Origin: RGIG3701 sp030530205
GTDB taxonomy: Bacteria; Planctomycetota; Planctomycetia; Pirellulales; Thermoguttaceae
Assembly: GCA_030530205.1 (NCBI GenBank)
Contig: JAUMVK010000011.1
Span: 26,585-90,584 of the forward strand
DNA length: 64,000 bases
Reading direction: 5' to 3'
The notes beneath the pieces were generated by a model that saw nothing but the letters and a program-made list of their open reading frames with translations, was not told the origin of the DNA and ran no database searches. The position numbers and the translations under genes were made by a program. This document shows, piece by piece, positions 7,232-15,698 of the stretch; position 1 is the first letter of the stretch; each line of letters opens with the position of its first letter.

Positions 7232-9457
7232 ATGAAAAAACTCACCTCCATATTACTTTTACTCCTTTTGGGTGCGTGTAATTTCGTGCAGGCGCGTGAC
7301 GTTGAAGTCGCGATCGCCGCGTACACGTACCGGAAATTCACTTTCTTTGAAACGGTCGAAAAAGTCGCCGATCTGGGCGTTCCGAACCTTTACGGATTCA
7401 ACTTTCAGGCGGTCGGCGGCGGAATTGACGGCGTTCTGGACCCGGCCAAACTTTCCGACGCGGACCTGCAGAAGATCCGCGACTTCCTCGCCTCGAAAAA
7501 GATCACGCTCTGCGCGCTTTATTACGGCTCCTTCCCGGATGATGAGGCGGAATGCCGCCGCATTTTCGAACGCTCCAAATTCCTCGGGGTCAAGCGTTTC
7601 GTGAGCGAGCCGAAGCCGGAACTGCTCCCGATGCTCGATAAAATCGCGGGCGAGTACGGCATGATCGTCGGTCTGCACGGCCACAGCCGGCAAGCCTCGC
7701 CAAACACGTGGCACCCGATTCTGGTCGCGAACCAGTGCAGCGGTCTGAAAAACGTTGGGGCTTTCAACGACACGGGCCACTGGCTCCGTTCCGGCCTGGC
7801 TCCGACCGATGGGATCGAGATCCTCGGAAAGTACACTGTGGGCTTTGACCTCCACGATACCGACGCGGAAGGGAAAGATGTTCCGCTCGGAACCGGCACG
7901 GGAAACATCGGTTTGATGCTCCACGCGCTCCAGAGGATCCCCGGCCCGCCGGTCCTCATCGGGATCGAGTACAATTCCAACCCGGACGATCCGACGGAAG
8001 ACGTGAAAAAGTGCCTCGAGTTCCTGAAGGACCCGAAGCCGGATGGATTCTCGAAAAAGCCGGACGGTTTCTACGTCGGCGCGGTTTCGATCGATATTAC
8101 GCCGAACCGGCCGGTTTCGCTGCCGGGCCAGCACTACACGCGCATTTCCGAAGGGGCCAACACGCCGGTCGAGGCGAACGTCCTGCTTCTCGACTCGGTC
8201 CAGGAAGGCCTCAGCACGCCGGTGGTTTTCATCAGTTTTGATGCGGTCGGGATCGGCACGGACTTCAACCTCACGCTGCGAGACGCCCTTCAGAAAGCGC
8301 TTCCGGACGTGAACACGGAGAACATCATCATGTGCGTCACGCACACGCACGACGGTCCCACCCTCTACGGCGACCCGCCGGATCCGCCAACCGAGGGCGA
8401 CTACATGAAGTACGCGGAGTTCCGTGACTTCGCCATCTCGCGCATCGTTCCGGCCGTTCAGAAGGCGTGGGAGGCCCGCGTCCCCGCCCGTTACGGTTTC
8501 GGTCTGAGTTACGCGAACATCGCGTACAACCGCCGGGCCATTTACGCTGACGGGACCGCCGTCATGTACGGTAAAACCGACCGGCCGGACTTCCGCGCCA
8601 TCGAAGGAATGACCGACACGGACCTGAATATTCTCTGCTTCTGGAACGAAAAAGACGAGCCGATCGCGATGATGCTCAACGTCGCGTGCCCCTCGCAGGA
8701 GAACGAGCACTACACGAAACTCGACGCGGACTTTTGGGGCGACCTGCGCCCGATGCTGCAGAAAAAGTACGGCAAAAACCTGGTCGTTCTTGGAGTTTGC
8801 GGCGCGGCGGGCGACCAGTCTCCGCACATTCGCTACCGTCAAGCGGCGGAAGTGCGTATGCAGAAGCTCCGCGGCCTTGAACGTGACCAGGAACTGGCCC
8901 GCCGTCTGTTCGACGCGGTGGACGACGTGTACGACCTGATTGCGAAGGACAAACGCACGGCTCAAATCGTGAAATTCGAGTACATTCCTCTCGATCTGCC
9001 GGTCCGGAAAATCTCCCAGGCCGAGTATGACGCGGCTGCGGCAGAGGTGAAGAAGCTCGACGAGGATTACGCGAAGACGAAGAGTTCCCACTCCCTGATC
9101 CGCGGCAACTGGCAGAAACGCACGCTTCAGCGCTGGGACGACCAGCAGAAGGGCGTAAACCAGACCTACGCCACGAGCATTTGCGTCATGCGCCTCGACC
9201 AGATCGCCATTTGCACGAACCAGTTTGAGCTTTACAACGATTTCGGCCTGCAGATCAAGGCGCGCTCCAAAGCCCTTCAAACGTTTGTGATCCAGCTTTG
9301 CACCGGCCGGCCGGAGTCCGGTTCCTACCTTCCGACCGCGTTTGCAGTCAAAGGGGGCGGCTACGGCGCAGTTCCCGCCTCGAACAAAGTCGGCCCGGAA
9401 GGCGGCCAGATCCTCGTCGAAAAGACGCTGGAAGCGATCGAGCGTGAATTTGAATAA
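7232..9457 (+). CDS. TIM-barrel epimerase fused to ceramidase-like domain
   Basis: 741 residues. The leader MKKLTSILLLLLLGAC has a lipobox (GAC, Cys16), so it is probably a lipoprotein. Residues about 20-275 resemble the xylose-isomerase-like TIM barrel (sugar phosphate isomerase/epimerase), with GLHGHSRQASPNTWHP and GFDLHDTD carrying likely metal ligands. Residues about 283-741 are a second copy of the neutral ceramidase-like domain: YVGAVSIDITPNRPVSLPG, THTHDGP, NVACPSQE, CGAAGDQSPH. The domain is clearly paralogous to 2264-3781. There is no Shine-Dalgarno; the leader before the ATG is A-rich. The fusion implies that both activities act on one exported substrate, which is inference. The antisense frame 7259-9280 is a shadow. 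Confidence 0.85.
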   Translation: MKKLTSILLLLLLGACNFVQARDVEVAIAAYTYRKFTFFETVEKVADLGVPNLYGFNFQAVGGGIDGVLDPAKLSDADLQKIRDFLASKKITLCALYYGSFPDDEAECRRIFERSKFLGVKRFVSEPKPELLPMLDKIAGEYGMIVGLHGHSRQASPNTWHPILVANQCSGLKNVGAFNDTGHWLRSGLAPTDGIEILGKYTVGFDLHDTDAEGKDVPLGTGTGNIGLMLHALQRIPGPPVLIGIEYNSNPDDPTEDVKKCLEFLKDPKPDGFSKKPDGFYVGAVSIDITPNRPVSLPGQHYTRISEGANTPVEANVLLLDSVQEGLSTPVVFISFDAVGIGTDFNLTLRDALQKALPDVNTENIIMCVTHTHDGPTLYGDPPDPPTEGDYMKYAEFRDFAISRIVPAVQKAWEARVPARYGFGLSYANIAYNRRAIYADGTAVMYGKTDRPDFRAIEGMTDTDLNILCFWNEKDEPIAMMLNVACPSQENEHYTKLDADFWGDLRPMLQKKYGKNLVVLGVCGAAGDQSPHIRYRQAAEVRMQKLRGLERDQELARRLFDAVDDVYDLIAKDKRTAQIVKFEYIPLDLPVRKISQAEYDAAAAEVKKLDEDYAKTKSSHSLIRGNWQKRTLQRWDDQQKGVNQTYATSICVMRLDQIAICTNQFELYNDFGLQIKARSKALQTFVIQLCTGRPESGSYLPTAFAVKGGGYGAVPASNKVGPEGGQILVEKTLEAIEREFE

Positions 9458-9492
9458 ATCGATTCCCCCAAAACTATAACAGGAGAAATATT

Positions 9493-10317
9493 ATGGGAAA
9501 AATCGCCCTTGGAATGAATCTGGAAGCCACACGTCACCACGACAAACCGTTCCTTTGGGGGTTGGACCGTGCGGCAGAAATTGGTTACGAGTACGTGGAA
9601 CCGATGGTCCACTTTGGACGGGAATTAATGTCGGAGGCAGGCTACTACCACACAGTCTCTCTTTTCGACGACCCGAAGTGGATGGCGGAGGAGTGCGCCA
9701 AGCGCGGCCTTAAAATCTCGGGTCTTCAGGCACACGGGCCACTTGGCCGACCGGACCGTCACGGCGAGTACCTCAAGCTGGCGGTACGTTACTCGGCAGA
9801 ATGCGGCGCGCCGGTCGTGAATACGGACGAAGGGATCAAAGCCCCGTGGACGACCAAAGCCGAGGACATGGTGCTGATCCGCTACACGCTTCAGGAAGCG
9901 GCTTTCATCGCAGAAAAACGCGGCGTGAAAATCGGTCTTGAGTGCCACGCGCAGTACTCTAAAACGCCGGAAGGACTCGACGAACTGTACAATCTGGTCG
10001 ATTCGCCGTCGATCGGGATCAACCTCGACACGGGGAACGCCTACCTCTGCGGCGCGGACGTTTACGAGTGGCTCGAACGGGTCTGCGGCCGTCTGGTCCA
10101 CCTCCACGCGAAAGACATTTCCGTCGCCCACTCCGATGCGGAAAGAGGCCAGGTCACCGGCACTCCGGTCGGCTGCGGCTGCGGTGACGGCGTGATCGAC
10201 TGGAAGCGCGTGATCGAGATTTGCAAGAAGTGCCCGAACGACCTCGTTTTCTCGGTCGAGTGCGGAAGCATCGACGAAGCAAAACGCAGCTACGAGCATC
10301 TTTCCTCGCTGCTGTAA
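9493..10317 (+). CDS. Sugar phosphate isomerase/epimerase (TIM barrel)
   Basis: 274 residues, no signal peptide, therefore cytoplasmic. The AP-endonuclease-2/xylose-isomerase-like fold is shown by the N-terminal strand KIALGMNLEATR, the metal-site pattern GLECHAQYSKTPEGLDEL, then GINLDTGNAYLCG and LVHLHAKDIS, which provide the Glu, Asp and His ligands. AGGAG lies 7 bases before the ATG. It follows the TIM-ceramidase fusion by 35 bases on the same strand and is probably the last gene of the cluster. Likely acts on a keto-sugar released by the exported enzymes upstream; the exact epimerisation is unknown. Confidence 0.85.
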   Translation: MGKIALGMNLEATRHHDKPFLWGLDRAAEIGYEYVEPMVHFGRELMSEAGYYHTVSLFDDPKWMAEECAKRGLKISGLQAHGPLGRPDRHGEYLKLAVRYSAECGAPVVNTDEGIKAPWTTKAEDMVLIRYTLQEAAFIAEKRGVKIGLECHAQYSKTPEGLDELYNLVDSPSIGINLDTGNAYLCGADVYEWLERVCGRLVHLHAKDISVAHSDAERGQVTGTPVGCGCGDGVIDWKRVIEICKKCPNDLVFSVECGSIDEAKRSYEHLSSLL

Positions 10318-10493
10318 CAGTCTTTCATTCAGTTGTGCGGGAAAAACCTCATTTGAGAGATTTTTCCTGTACGACTTCAAAAACCTTTGATTATGTAGTC
10401 TGACATTATAATTAAAATCTCCGAATACATTACTACATCCTTTCGATCTGATAATTGTTGATTGGACCTGGAAATGTCTGTTATACAGTATTG

Positions 10494-10630
10494 ACGAATT
10501 CCTGCTTGTGGTATAATTCAAATGCGGACATGGTTCTTCCTCGTGTATATGGTTTGCTGTTTTTTTTACATTATACACTGAACCTGTCCGCGTTTTAATT
10601 ATTTTTCCGGTACGCGGTTGCCGGATGAAC
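10494..10630 (+). repeat. Left inverted repeat flanking the CARF nuclease gene
   Basis: About 137 bases that reappear, imperfectly and reversed, at 12144-12275. Shared blocks include GTATAATTCAAATGC, TCGTGTATATGGTTTGCTG followed by eight T, TTTAATTATTT, and CGCGGTT followed by GGATGAAC. The last block resembles the 3' end of the ISL3-type transposase remnant at 20936-21075, so the repeat may be an internally deleted relative. The rest of the gap 10318-10868 is AT-rich and I see no gene in it. Confidence 0.75.
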
Positions 10631-10868
10631 TCCTTTTTTTAGGTCACTGGGAATTTTTGGGGAAAATCTTGTGAATTTATCTGGCCGACTCCTTGAAGGT
10701 TTTCATCCAATCGATTATACTGGATTTTTGTGGAATTTTAAACTTTATCCGTCTTTTTGAGAATTAAGAACACTTTTTCGTTATATTATATGGAAGGGCT
10801 TACGTCACCTATGTGGCTGCCATTTGATTTTTGACCGTCCAACCTGATTTTTCCTGGAAAGGATCCCG

Positions 10869-12104
10869 ATGAGCACGCTGATTTGTCTTTTGTCCGGACA
10901 GCCGGTTCCCAATTTGATGTCCTGCGCCGCGTTGCATCCAGACAGGATCGTTCTGGTTCAAACATTCAGAATGAAGGGCAAGAATGTTGCCGACAGGTTC
11001 CAGAACGCTCTGAAGAAAATGGGAATTCTGGTAGATACTGAAGTCGTTGATGTGGAGCCGGGACAGGATAACCATTTTTCATTCCTCAAAGATTATTTTC
11101 GCAGTGCATTGCTCGAAGCGTATTCAGGGGACACTTTTTTGCTGAACCTGACCGGGGGGACCAAGCCGATGAGTATCGCTTTGTACGAGACATTCCTTAC
11201 TCATCCGGGAGTGAAATTCTATTACTTTGATTTTGATTCTCCCTGCGAGATCATGGATTTCATCGGGGGCGGGAGCTCGGATGTTGGGCAGATCCCGCTC
11301 GAGGCGTTTCTGGCTGGGTACGGCTTCAAGACCGTCAAATCGATGAAACACATCGAGGCCGCAGAGAACGCCGCGCTCGAACGAGCTCAAACGACGAGGT
11401 TTCTCGCGTCCTGCTGCAATGACCCCGGCTTCGGAATTTGGAAAAAATCCGAAGATGATGAGGAGGAAAAAGCAAGTCGGGCGTGGCTTGTGGAGGCCAT
11501 GCGACACAAGACCCCTTCCACCTTGAAGGAAGGTCTGCTGCATCCCTCTGATCCGAAAATTTCCCGGGCGTTAGCCGACTGCTTCCACCTGGAGCAAAAC
11601 GCGGACGGCACGTTGAGCGGGACTGTCAACAAATACGATGTCAAGTATCTTGACGGCGGCTGGCTCGAAGAGTTCATCTGGCTCACATTGCATCATTACG
11701 AAAGGAAATATGAACTTGGCGACCTGCATTTGGGCCAGGTGATTCAAAAGGAAGGTTCCAAGACATCCAATGAGCAGGGTCAGGTAATCGAAAAGAGACC
11801 CCCACAAAATGAGGTGGATGTTTCCTTTATGCGCAATAACACCTTCCACGTGTGGGAATGCAAGACCGATTTTCAGGAAAAATTGCCGCTTTACCTGTAC
11901 AAACTCTACGCGGTGCTGAAAGAACTGGAGGCACTTGGTACACGATCTTCCCTGATCTCCAATTGCTCGATAATCACGACGGATGAGAGCAAAGAGCGCG
12001 CCAAACTTCACTCTACGAAGCTGATCGACGCGGAATCGATTCACAATCTGGCGATCGATCCCGAAAAAGAACTTGAAAAGATATTCAATCCCTCAAGATC
12101 CTGA
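10869..12104 (+). CDS. Card1/Can2-like CARF-domain nuclease
   Basis: 411 residues. The N-terminal half (about 1-150) has the CARF Rossmann-like fold with the ligand-binding loop LNLTGGTKPMS at 92-102. The C-terminal half has a PD-(D/E)XK nuclease core: GGWLEEFIWLTL, then NEVDVSF (Asp317) and WECKT (Glu330, Lys332). This layout is that of Card1/Can2 (DUF1887), type III CRISPR accessory nucleases that are switched on by cyclic tetra-adenylate and cut DNA and/or RNA. GGAAAGGA lies 6-7 bases before the ATG. No Cas10 or other csm/cmr gene is in the window, so its activator must come from elsewhere or the gene is stranded. It lies between two inverted IS-like repeats (see 10494-10630). Confidence 0.85.
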   Translation: MSTLICLLSGQPVPNLMSCAALHPDRIVLVQTFRMKGKNVADRFQNALKKMGILVDTEVVDVEPGQDNHFSFLKDYFRSALLEAYSGDTFLLNLTGGTKPMSIALYETFLTHPGVKFYYFDFDSPCEIMDFIGGGSSDVGQIPLEAFLAGYGFKTVKSMKHIEAAENAALERAQTTRFLASCCNDPGFGIWKKSEDDEEEKASRAWLVEAMRHKTPSTLKEGLLHPSDPKISRALADCFHLEQNADGTLSGTVNKYDVKYLDGGWLEEFIWLTLHHYERKYELGDLHLGQVIQKEGSKTSNEQGQVIEKRPPQNEVDVSFMRNNTFHVWECKTDFQEKLPLYLYKLYAVLKELEALGTRSSLISNCSIITTDESKERAKLHSTKLIDAESIHNLAIDPEKELEKIFNPSRS

Positions 12105-12143
12105 GATTTATGAGGACAAGATTGAAATTACATGCCAATAATG

Positions 12144-12275
12144 GTTCATCCAGTAACCGCGCACCTGGAAATAATTAAAGATGTGGACAAGTTCAGTCTG
12201 TAATTCAAAAAAAACAGCAAACCATATACACGACGAGGAACAATGTCTGCATTTGAATTATACCCCTGTCAAGGT
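12144..12275 (-). repeat. Right inverted repeat flanking the CARF nuclease gene
   Basis: Reverse-complement partner of 10494-10630, with scattered substitutions. Its outer end holds a TTGACA-like box and TATAAT (read on the minus strand) that point inward, as in the left copy. The two copies enclose only the CARF nuclease gene and its promoter region. Confidence 0.75.
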
Positions 12276-12392
12276 TTTATCAATGCCTGGCCACTGACAT
12301 TTCCCAAAAAAGACTACAGAATCATAATCTTTGGTATTCTGAGGACCGATTCACTTTATTGTCCTTTGTGCGCCTTGAAAAATATTTGTCAG

Positions 12393-12473
12393 GTCTATGA
12401 TTTTCGTGATGGAGAATACTTTAGGCTAAAAATCCTGGGAATCAAAAGGTGCCTGTACATACTTGTCGGATGA
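12393..12473 (+). pseudogene. ISL3-type transposase C-terminal remnant
   Basis: The last 26 codons before the TGA at 12471-12473 read as YDFRDGEYFRLKILGIKRC and end LVG. The segment matches, almost residue for residue, the C-terminal remnant on the opposite strand at 20936-21075 and the FRDxEYFKLK tail typical of ISL3 (IS204/IS1001/IS1165) transposases. The rest of the transposase is gone. It sits just right of the CARF nuclease element. Confidence 0.7.
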
Positions 12474-12497
12474 ACCCTTTTTCTTAGCCCACATTCC

Positions 12498-12541
12498 GCC
12501 GATCGTGAAAAGGGAACCACCGCTCTTATTTTCACGATTGA
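12498..12541. repeat. Palindromic repeat, GATCGTGAAAA family
   Basis: GCCGATCGTGAAAA (12498-12511) pairs with TTTTCACGAT (12529-12538) around a variable loop. It is one member of a hairpin family seen also at 13899, 31577, 57993, 58094 and 60030. Otherwise the gap 12105-12665 holds the right inverted repeat, the ISL3 remnant and a promoter. Confidence 0.7.
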
Positions 12542-12586
12542 GCACAAACAAGCATGGAGATTATCAGAAAATTTTGCCACTTCCCA

Positions 12587-12615
12587 TTGCAAAAAAGAAA
12601 AAAGTTTGATAGAAT
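12587..12615 (+). promoter_or_regulatory. Promoter of the SUMF1 gene at 12666
   Basis: TTGCAA at 12587-12592, 17-base A-rich spacer, TAGAAT at 12610-12615, about 50 bases before the start codon. Confidence 0.55.
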
Positions 12616-12665
12616 GCATCTTTGTTCACAGAACTCTACTAATTTTCATTTTCAAGAGGCAAAGT

Positions 12666-13874
12666 ATGAAAAAAATCCCGGTCATTTTAACCATCTTATT
12701 TCTTTGTACCTTACTTGTTTCGTGTCATAAGGCCGGAGATGTGCGCACTTGGAGTTATGGTAGCTACACTGTCGAAGGCGAGTTTGTCGAACTGGCAGAA
12801 AATGGAACGACCGTTTGTATTCGTAAAAAAGATGGGAATATCGTGAACATCCCGCTGTCAAAACTCTCTCAAGCTGATCAGGATTATGTAAAAGATTCTG
12901 ATCGTCCTATTGAGGGGGAACCTGCGACGTTAATGCTTCCTAATGCGCCACATGCGGGAGACCGTGTGGTTTTGAAGGTGGATAACGTAGAATTTGCCTT
13001 CCGTTGGTGTCCTCCGGGGAAGTTCGTAATGGGAAGCCCCGAGAGCGAGCCTGGCCGGCGCAGTACTGAAAAGCCTCATCTGGTTCAGTTGTCGAAAGGT
13101 TTCTGGATGCTGGAAACAGAAGTGACGCAAGCCCAGTGGAAGGTTGTCATGTGTACGAGTCTGGAAGAACAGGCCCAAAAAATGCTCAACGACGACACGC
13201 TTTATAAGTTTTCCTCAGGAGAGAAAACTCTTCGGGACTATTTCGGTTTCAAACAAAATGAAACGAGCCGCACGATCCACGGCAAGGGTGATACATACCC
13301 GATTTACTATGTAAACTGGCACGAGAGTATGGAATTTTGTCGTCGTTTAAGCTCATACCTGAATCTGTGTGTCCAGCTTCCAACGGAGGCGCAGTGGGAG
13401 TACGCTTGCCGAGCTGGCAGCACGATGGCACTTCCGAACGGGCCGATCAAGATCAAAGGGAAATGCGACGCTCCGGCACTTGATCCGATTGCGTGGTACG
13501 GCGGAAATAGCAGTCAAGGGTTCGTGGGGACAAGCCCGTGGAACTCCAGCAGCTGGTCGGAGACCCAGTACCCCGGCGGCCCTTGTGGAGCGCACCCGGT
13601 GGGCAAAAAGGACGCGAATGCCTGGGGCCTTTATGATATGTTGGGAAACGTGTGGGAATGGTGTTACGATTACTATGATGCAGCTTATTACGTCAGGTCT
13701 CCATTGAGCGACCCGAAAAACACAACGGTTTCTACAGGCCGCGTGGATCGTGGCGGAAGCTGGTACGACCACGCTGAGTACTGCCGCTCGGCGTACCGCG
13801 GCGAGAATGCCCCTGACTTCCGGGATGACCTCCTCGGCTTCCGCGTCCTTTTAGTTCCCGGTCAAGAGAAATAG
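12666..13874 (+). CDS. SHD1-SUMF1 lipoprotein
   Basis: 402 residues from the ATG at 12666, preceded by AAGAGG. An upstream in-frame start at 12606 would place 20 residues before a clean lipoprotein leader, so I reject it. The lipobox is LVSC with Cys20. Residues about 25-75 form an SHD1-like (Sla1 homology) domain (YTVEGEFVELAENGTTVCIR), a hallmark of planctomycete exoproteins. Residues about 95-400 are a formylglycine-generating-enzyme/SUMF1 fold with the landmarks FAFRWCPPGKFVMGSPE, LPTEAQWEYACRAG, GLYDMLGNVWEW and RGGSW. No cysteine pair like that of true formylglycine enzyme is obvious, so it may be a binding protein rather than an enzyme. A palindromic hairpin follows the stop. Confidence 0.88.
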   Translation: MKKIPVILTILFLCTLLVSCHKAGDVRTWSYGSYTVEGEFVELAENGTTVCIRKKDGNIVNIPLSKLSQADQDYVKDSDRPIEGEPATLMLPNAPHAGDRVVLKVDNVEFAFRWCPPGKFVMGSPESEPGRRSTEKPHLVQLSKGFWMLETEVTQAQWKVVMCTSLEEQAQKMLNDDTLYKFSSGEKTLRDYFGFKQNETSRTIHGKGDTYPIYYVNWHESMEFCRRLSSYLNLCVQLPTEAQWEYACRAGSTMALPNGPIKIKGKCDAPALDPIAWYGGNSSQGFVGTSPWNSSSWSETQYPGGPCGAHPVGKKDANAWGLYDMLGNVWEWCYDYYDAAYYVRSPLSDPKNTTVSTGRVDRGGSWYDHAEYCRSAYRGENAPDFRDDLLGFRVLLVPGQEK

Positions 13875-13898
13875 ACAGGCAACATTACCCCCCCCCTC

Positions 13899-13938
13899 GC
13901 CGATCGTGAAGAGAGAAGGCTCTCTTTACACGATCGGC
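13899..13938. terminator. Perfect hairpin after SUMF1 gene (GATCGTG repeat family)
   Basis: GCCGATCGTG pairs with CACGATCGGC, and inside it AAGAGAG pairs with CTCTCTT around a 4-base loop. This gives a stem of about 17 pairs with one bulge. Placed 25 bases after the SUMF1 stop and before the convergent symporter, it could terminate both transcripts. It belongs to the dispersed palindromic repeat family. Confidence 0.7.
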
Positions 13939-14035
13939 AGGCAGTGAAACGGGCGAAATTTTCTGCGTTTCCTGAACAAAAATGTGAGAATTAGCAGTTT
14001 TTTTATAGGTAGCCATCGTTTTTGTTGTTTATGGC

Positions 14036-15574
14036 TCAACCTTCGATCTCGCCGCGGGCACGGCGGGTGAGGTAATCTTTTGTCACTTTCCAGACGACAG
14101 GCGAAAGCAGGACAAGCGCCACGAGGTTCGGGAACGCCATAAGGCCGTTGAAAGTATCGGCAATCCCCCAAACGACTGAAACGGTCAGGTAAGGGCCAAT
14201 GGCGACTAAGAGAACGTAGAGCATACGATACATCTTGATGAGCCATTGCCGGTTTGAACCTACGAGATATTCAAGGCATTTCTCGGAGTAGTAGTCCCAG
14301 CCAAGAATCGTCGTGAACGCGAAGAACGTAAGCGCGATCATCAGGAAGAACGACGCGATCGTTGCAGAGTGTGGACCGATAAACGCAAGTCCACAGCTGA
14401 ATGCCTCGATGGTAATGTCAACCCCCTTGAGTCCAAGCGATGGTTCCCACGTACCCGTGACGACAATTACAAGACCTGTCATCGAACAGACGATGATCGT
14501 GTCGATGAACGTCCCCGTCATGCAGACAAGGCCCTGGCGCGCCGGCTCGTTCGTCTTTGCCGCGGCTGCCGCGATCGGGGCGGAGCCAAGTCCCGCTTCG
14601 TTCGAGAAGATTCCTCGCGCAATACCCTTCTGCATCGCGATGAAGATCGTGCCAACCATACCGCCAGTAAAAGCCGCAGGGTTAAACGCGGCACGAACGA
14701 TGAGATCGATCGCCGGTAAAATCTTTGAAATGTTGCCGAAAAGGATGATCAAACAAATAAGGACATAGAACAGCGCCATGAACGGGATGATCATCATCGA
14801 TACGCTTGCAATACGTTTTAGCCCGCCAATAACGACGAGAGCGGTACAAATAGTGACAAGCGCGCCGGCTATGATTATGGAGAGGGAATACGTCGTGCCG
14901 AATATTTGGATACCAGTCGCAAGGTCGTTCGGATTAAAATTCGGGTCGAAGAAACGCTGGGTCGCCGAGGTGATACCGTGGACCTGCGTGATCGTTCCGA
15001 TACCGAGAATACCGGCAACTACTCCGAAAAACGCGAAAAGGACGGCGAGCCACTTCCAGTTCTGAATGCCAAATACACCTTTCAGTCCCTTCTCGATATA
15101 ATAGAACGGACCGCCCAGGACCCGGCCGTCGGGTGTGAATTCGCGGTACTTGACTGCAAGCAGGCCTTCGGCGTACTTCGTTGCCATACCGAAGAAAGCG
15201 GCAACCTCCATCCAGAACAAAGCGCCGGGACCGCCCGTACCGATGGCCGTCGCGACGCCGACGATGTTCCCGGTGCCGATCGTCGCAGAGAGAGCGGTAC
15301 AAAGCGCACCAAACGCGGAAACATCGCCCCGGGTTCCCTCCTCGGTGTGAAACATGTAACGAAAAGCATTTCTCAGGTTCAGGAGGTGAAGGAACCGCAG
15401 CATGCACGTAAGGAGGATCCCTGTAAACAGGATCGTGATGATGAGCGGCAAACCCCAGATGAAATTGTCTGCCTTGTCAACCAGTGTCGTTAGTGAGGCA
15501 AGCCAGTCATTCGAGGTCTCAACCGTTTTCGTGACCGCGATTGGAAGCGCTGTCGCAGCAACATTATTTGTCAT
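14036..15574 (-). CDS. Sodium:alanine symporter (AGCS family)
   Basis: 512 residues from the ATG at 15572-15574, preferred to the GTG three codons upstream because AAAGGTGG then lies at proper spacing. About ten membrane helices are visible, for example LPLIITILFTGILLTCML and ILGIGTITQVHGI. The AGCS signature region is present (ALSATIGTGNIVGVATAI, then GPGALFWMEVAAFFGMATKYAE). The family imports alanine or glycine with sodium. It is the last gene of a minus-strand run with the sialic acid genes, 124 bases after the epimerase; whether it belongs to that operon is uncertain. It converges on the SUMF1 gene at 12666. Confidence 0.92.
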   Translation of the reverse strand: MTNNVAATALPIAVTKTVETSNDWLASLTTLVDKADNFIWGLPLIITILFTGILLTCMLRFLHLLNLRNAFRYMFHTEEGTRGDVSAFGALCTALSATIGTGNIVGVATAIGTGGPGALFWMEVAAFFGMATKYAEGLLAVKYREFTPDGRVLGGPFYYIEKGLKGVFGIQNWKWLAVLFAFFGVVAGILGIGTITQVHGITSATQRFFDPNFNPNDLATGIQIFGTTYSLSIIIAGALVTICTALVVIGGLKRIASVSMMIIPFMALFYVLICLIILFGNISKILPAIDLIVRAAFNPAAFTGGMVGTIFIAMQKGIARGIFSNEAGLGSAPIAAAAAKTNEPARQGLVCMTGTFIDTIIVCSMTGLVIVVTGTWEPSLGLKGVDITIEAFSCGLAFIGPHSATIASFFLMIALTFFAFTTILGWDYYSEKCLEYLVGSNRQWLIKMYRMLYVLLVAIGPYLTVSVVWGIADTFNGLMAFPNLVALVLLSPVVWKVTKDYLTRRARGEIEG

Positions 15575-15698
15575 CTGATCCACCTTTTCTTTTTACATAT
15601 TTTCTCCGCGCCAGTATTAAATGACCGGTTTTTATACTTCAAGGCCGCTTAATGCTCACCACGTGCCATTTTGGGAGAATGATTCGGCCAATTGCGGA

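Noticed and set aside
10869..12104. CARF nuclease and CRISPR array at 31 kb as one local CRISPR locus
   Set aside because: They are 19 kb apart, separated by metabolic operons and prophage debris, and neither has cas genes adjacent; a functional link is possible but not supported by position.
12243..12473. Small + strand ORF with an ATG at 12243
   Set aside because: Only its last 26 codons match an ISL3 transposase; the front part is derived from the inverted repeat and unrelated sequence, with no ribosome site.
12666..13874. SUMF1 genes as variable proteins of a diversity-generating retroelement
   Set aside because: SUMF1/C-type lectin folds are used by such retroelements, but there is no reverse transcriptase and no template repeat with A-specific variation in the window.
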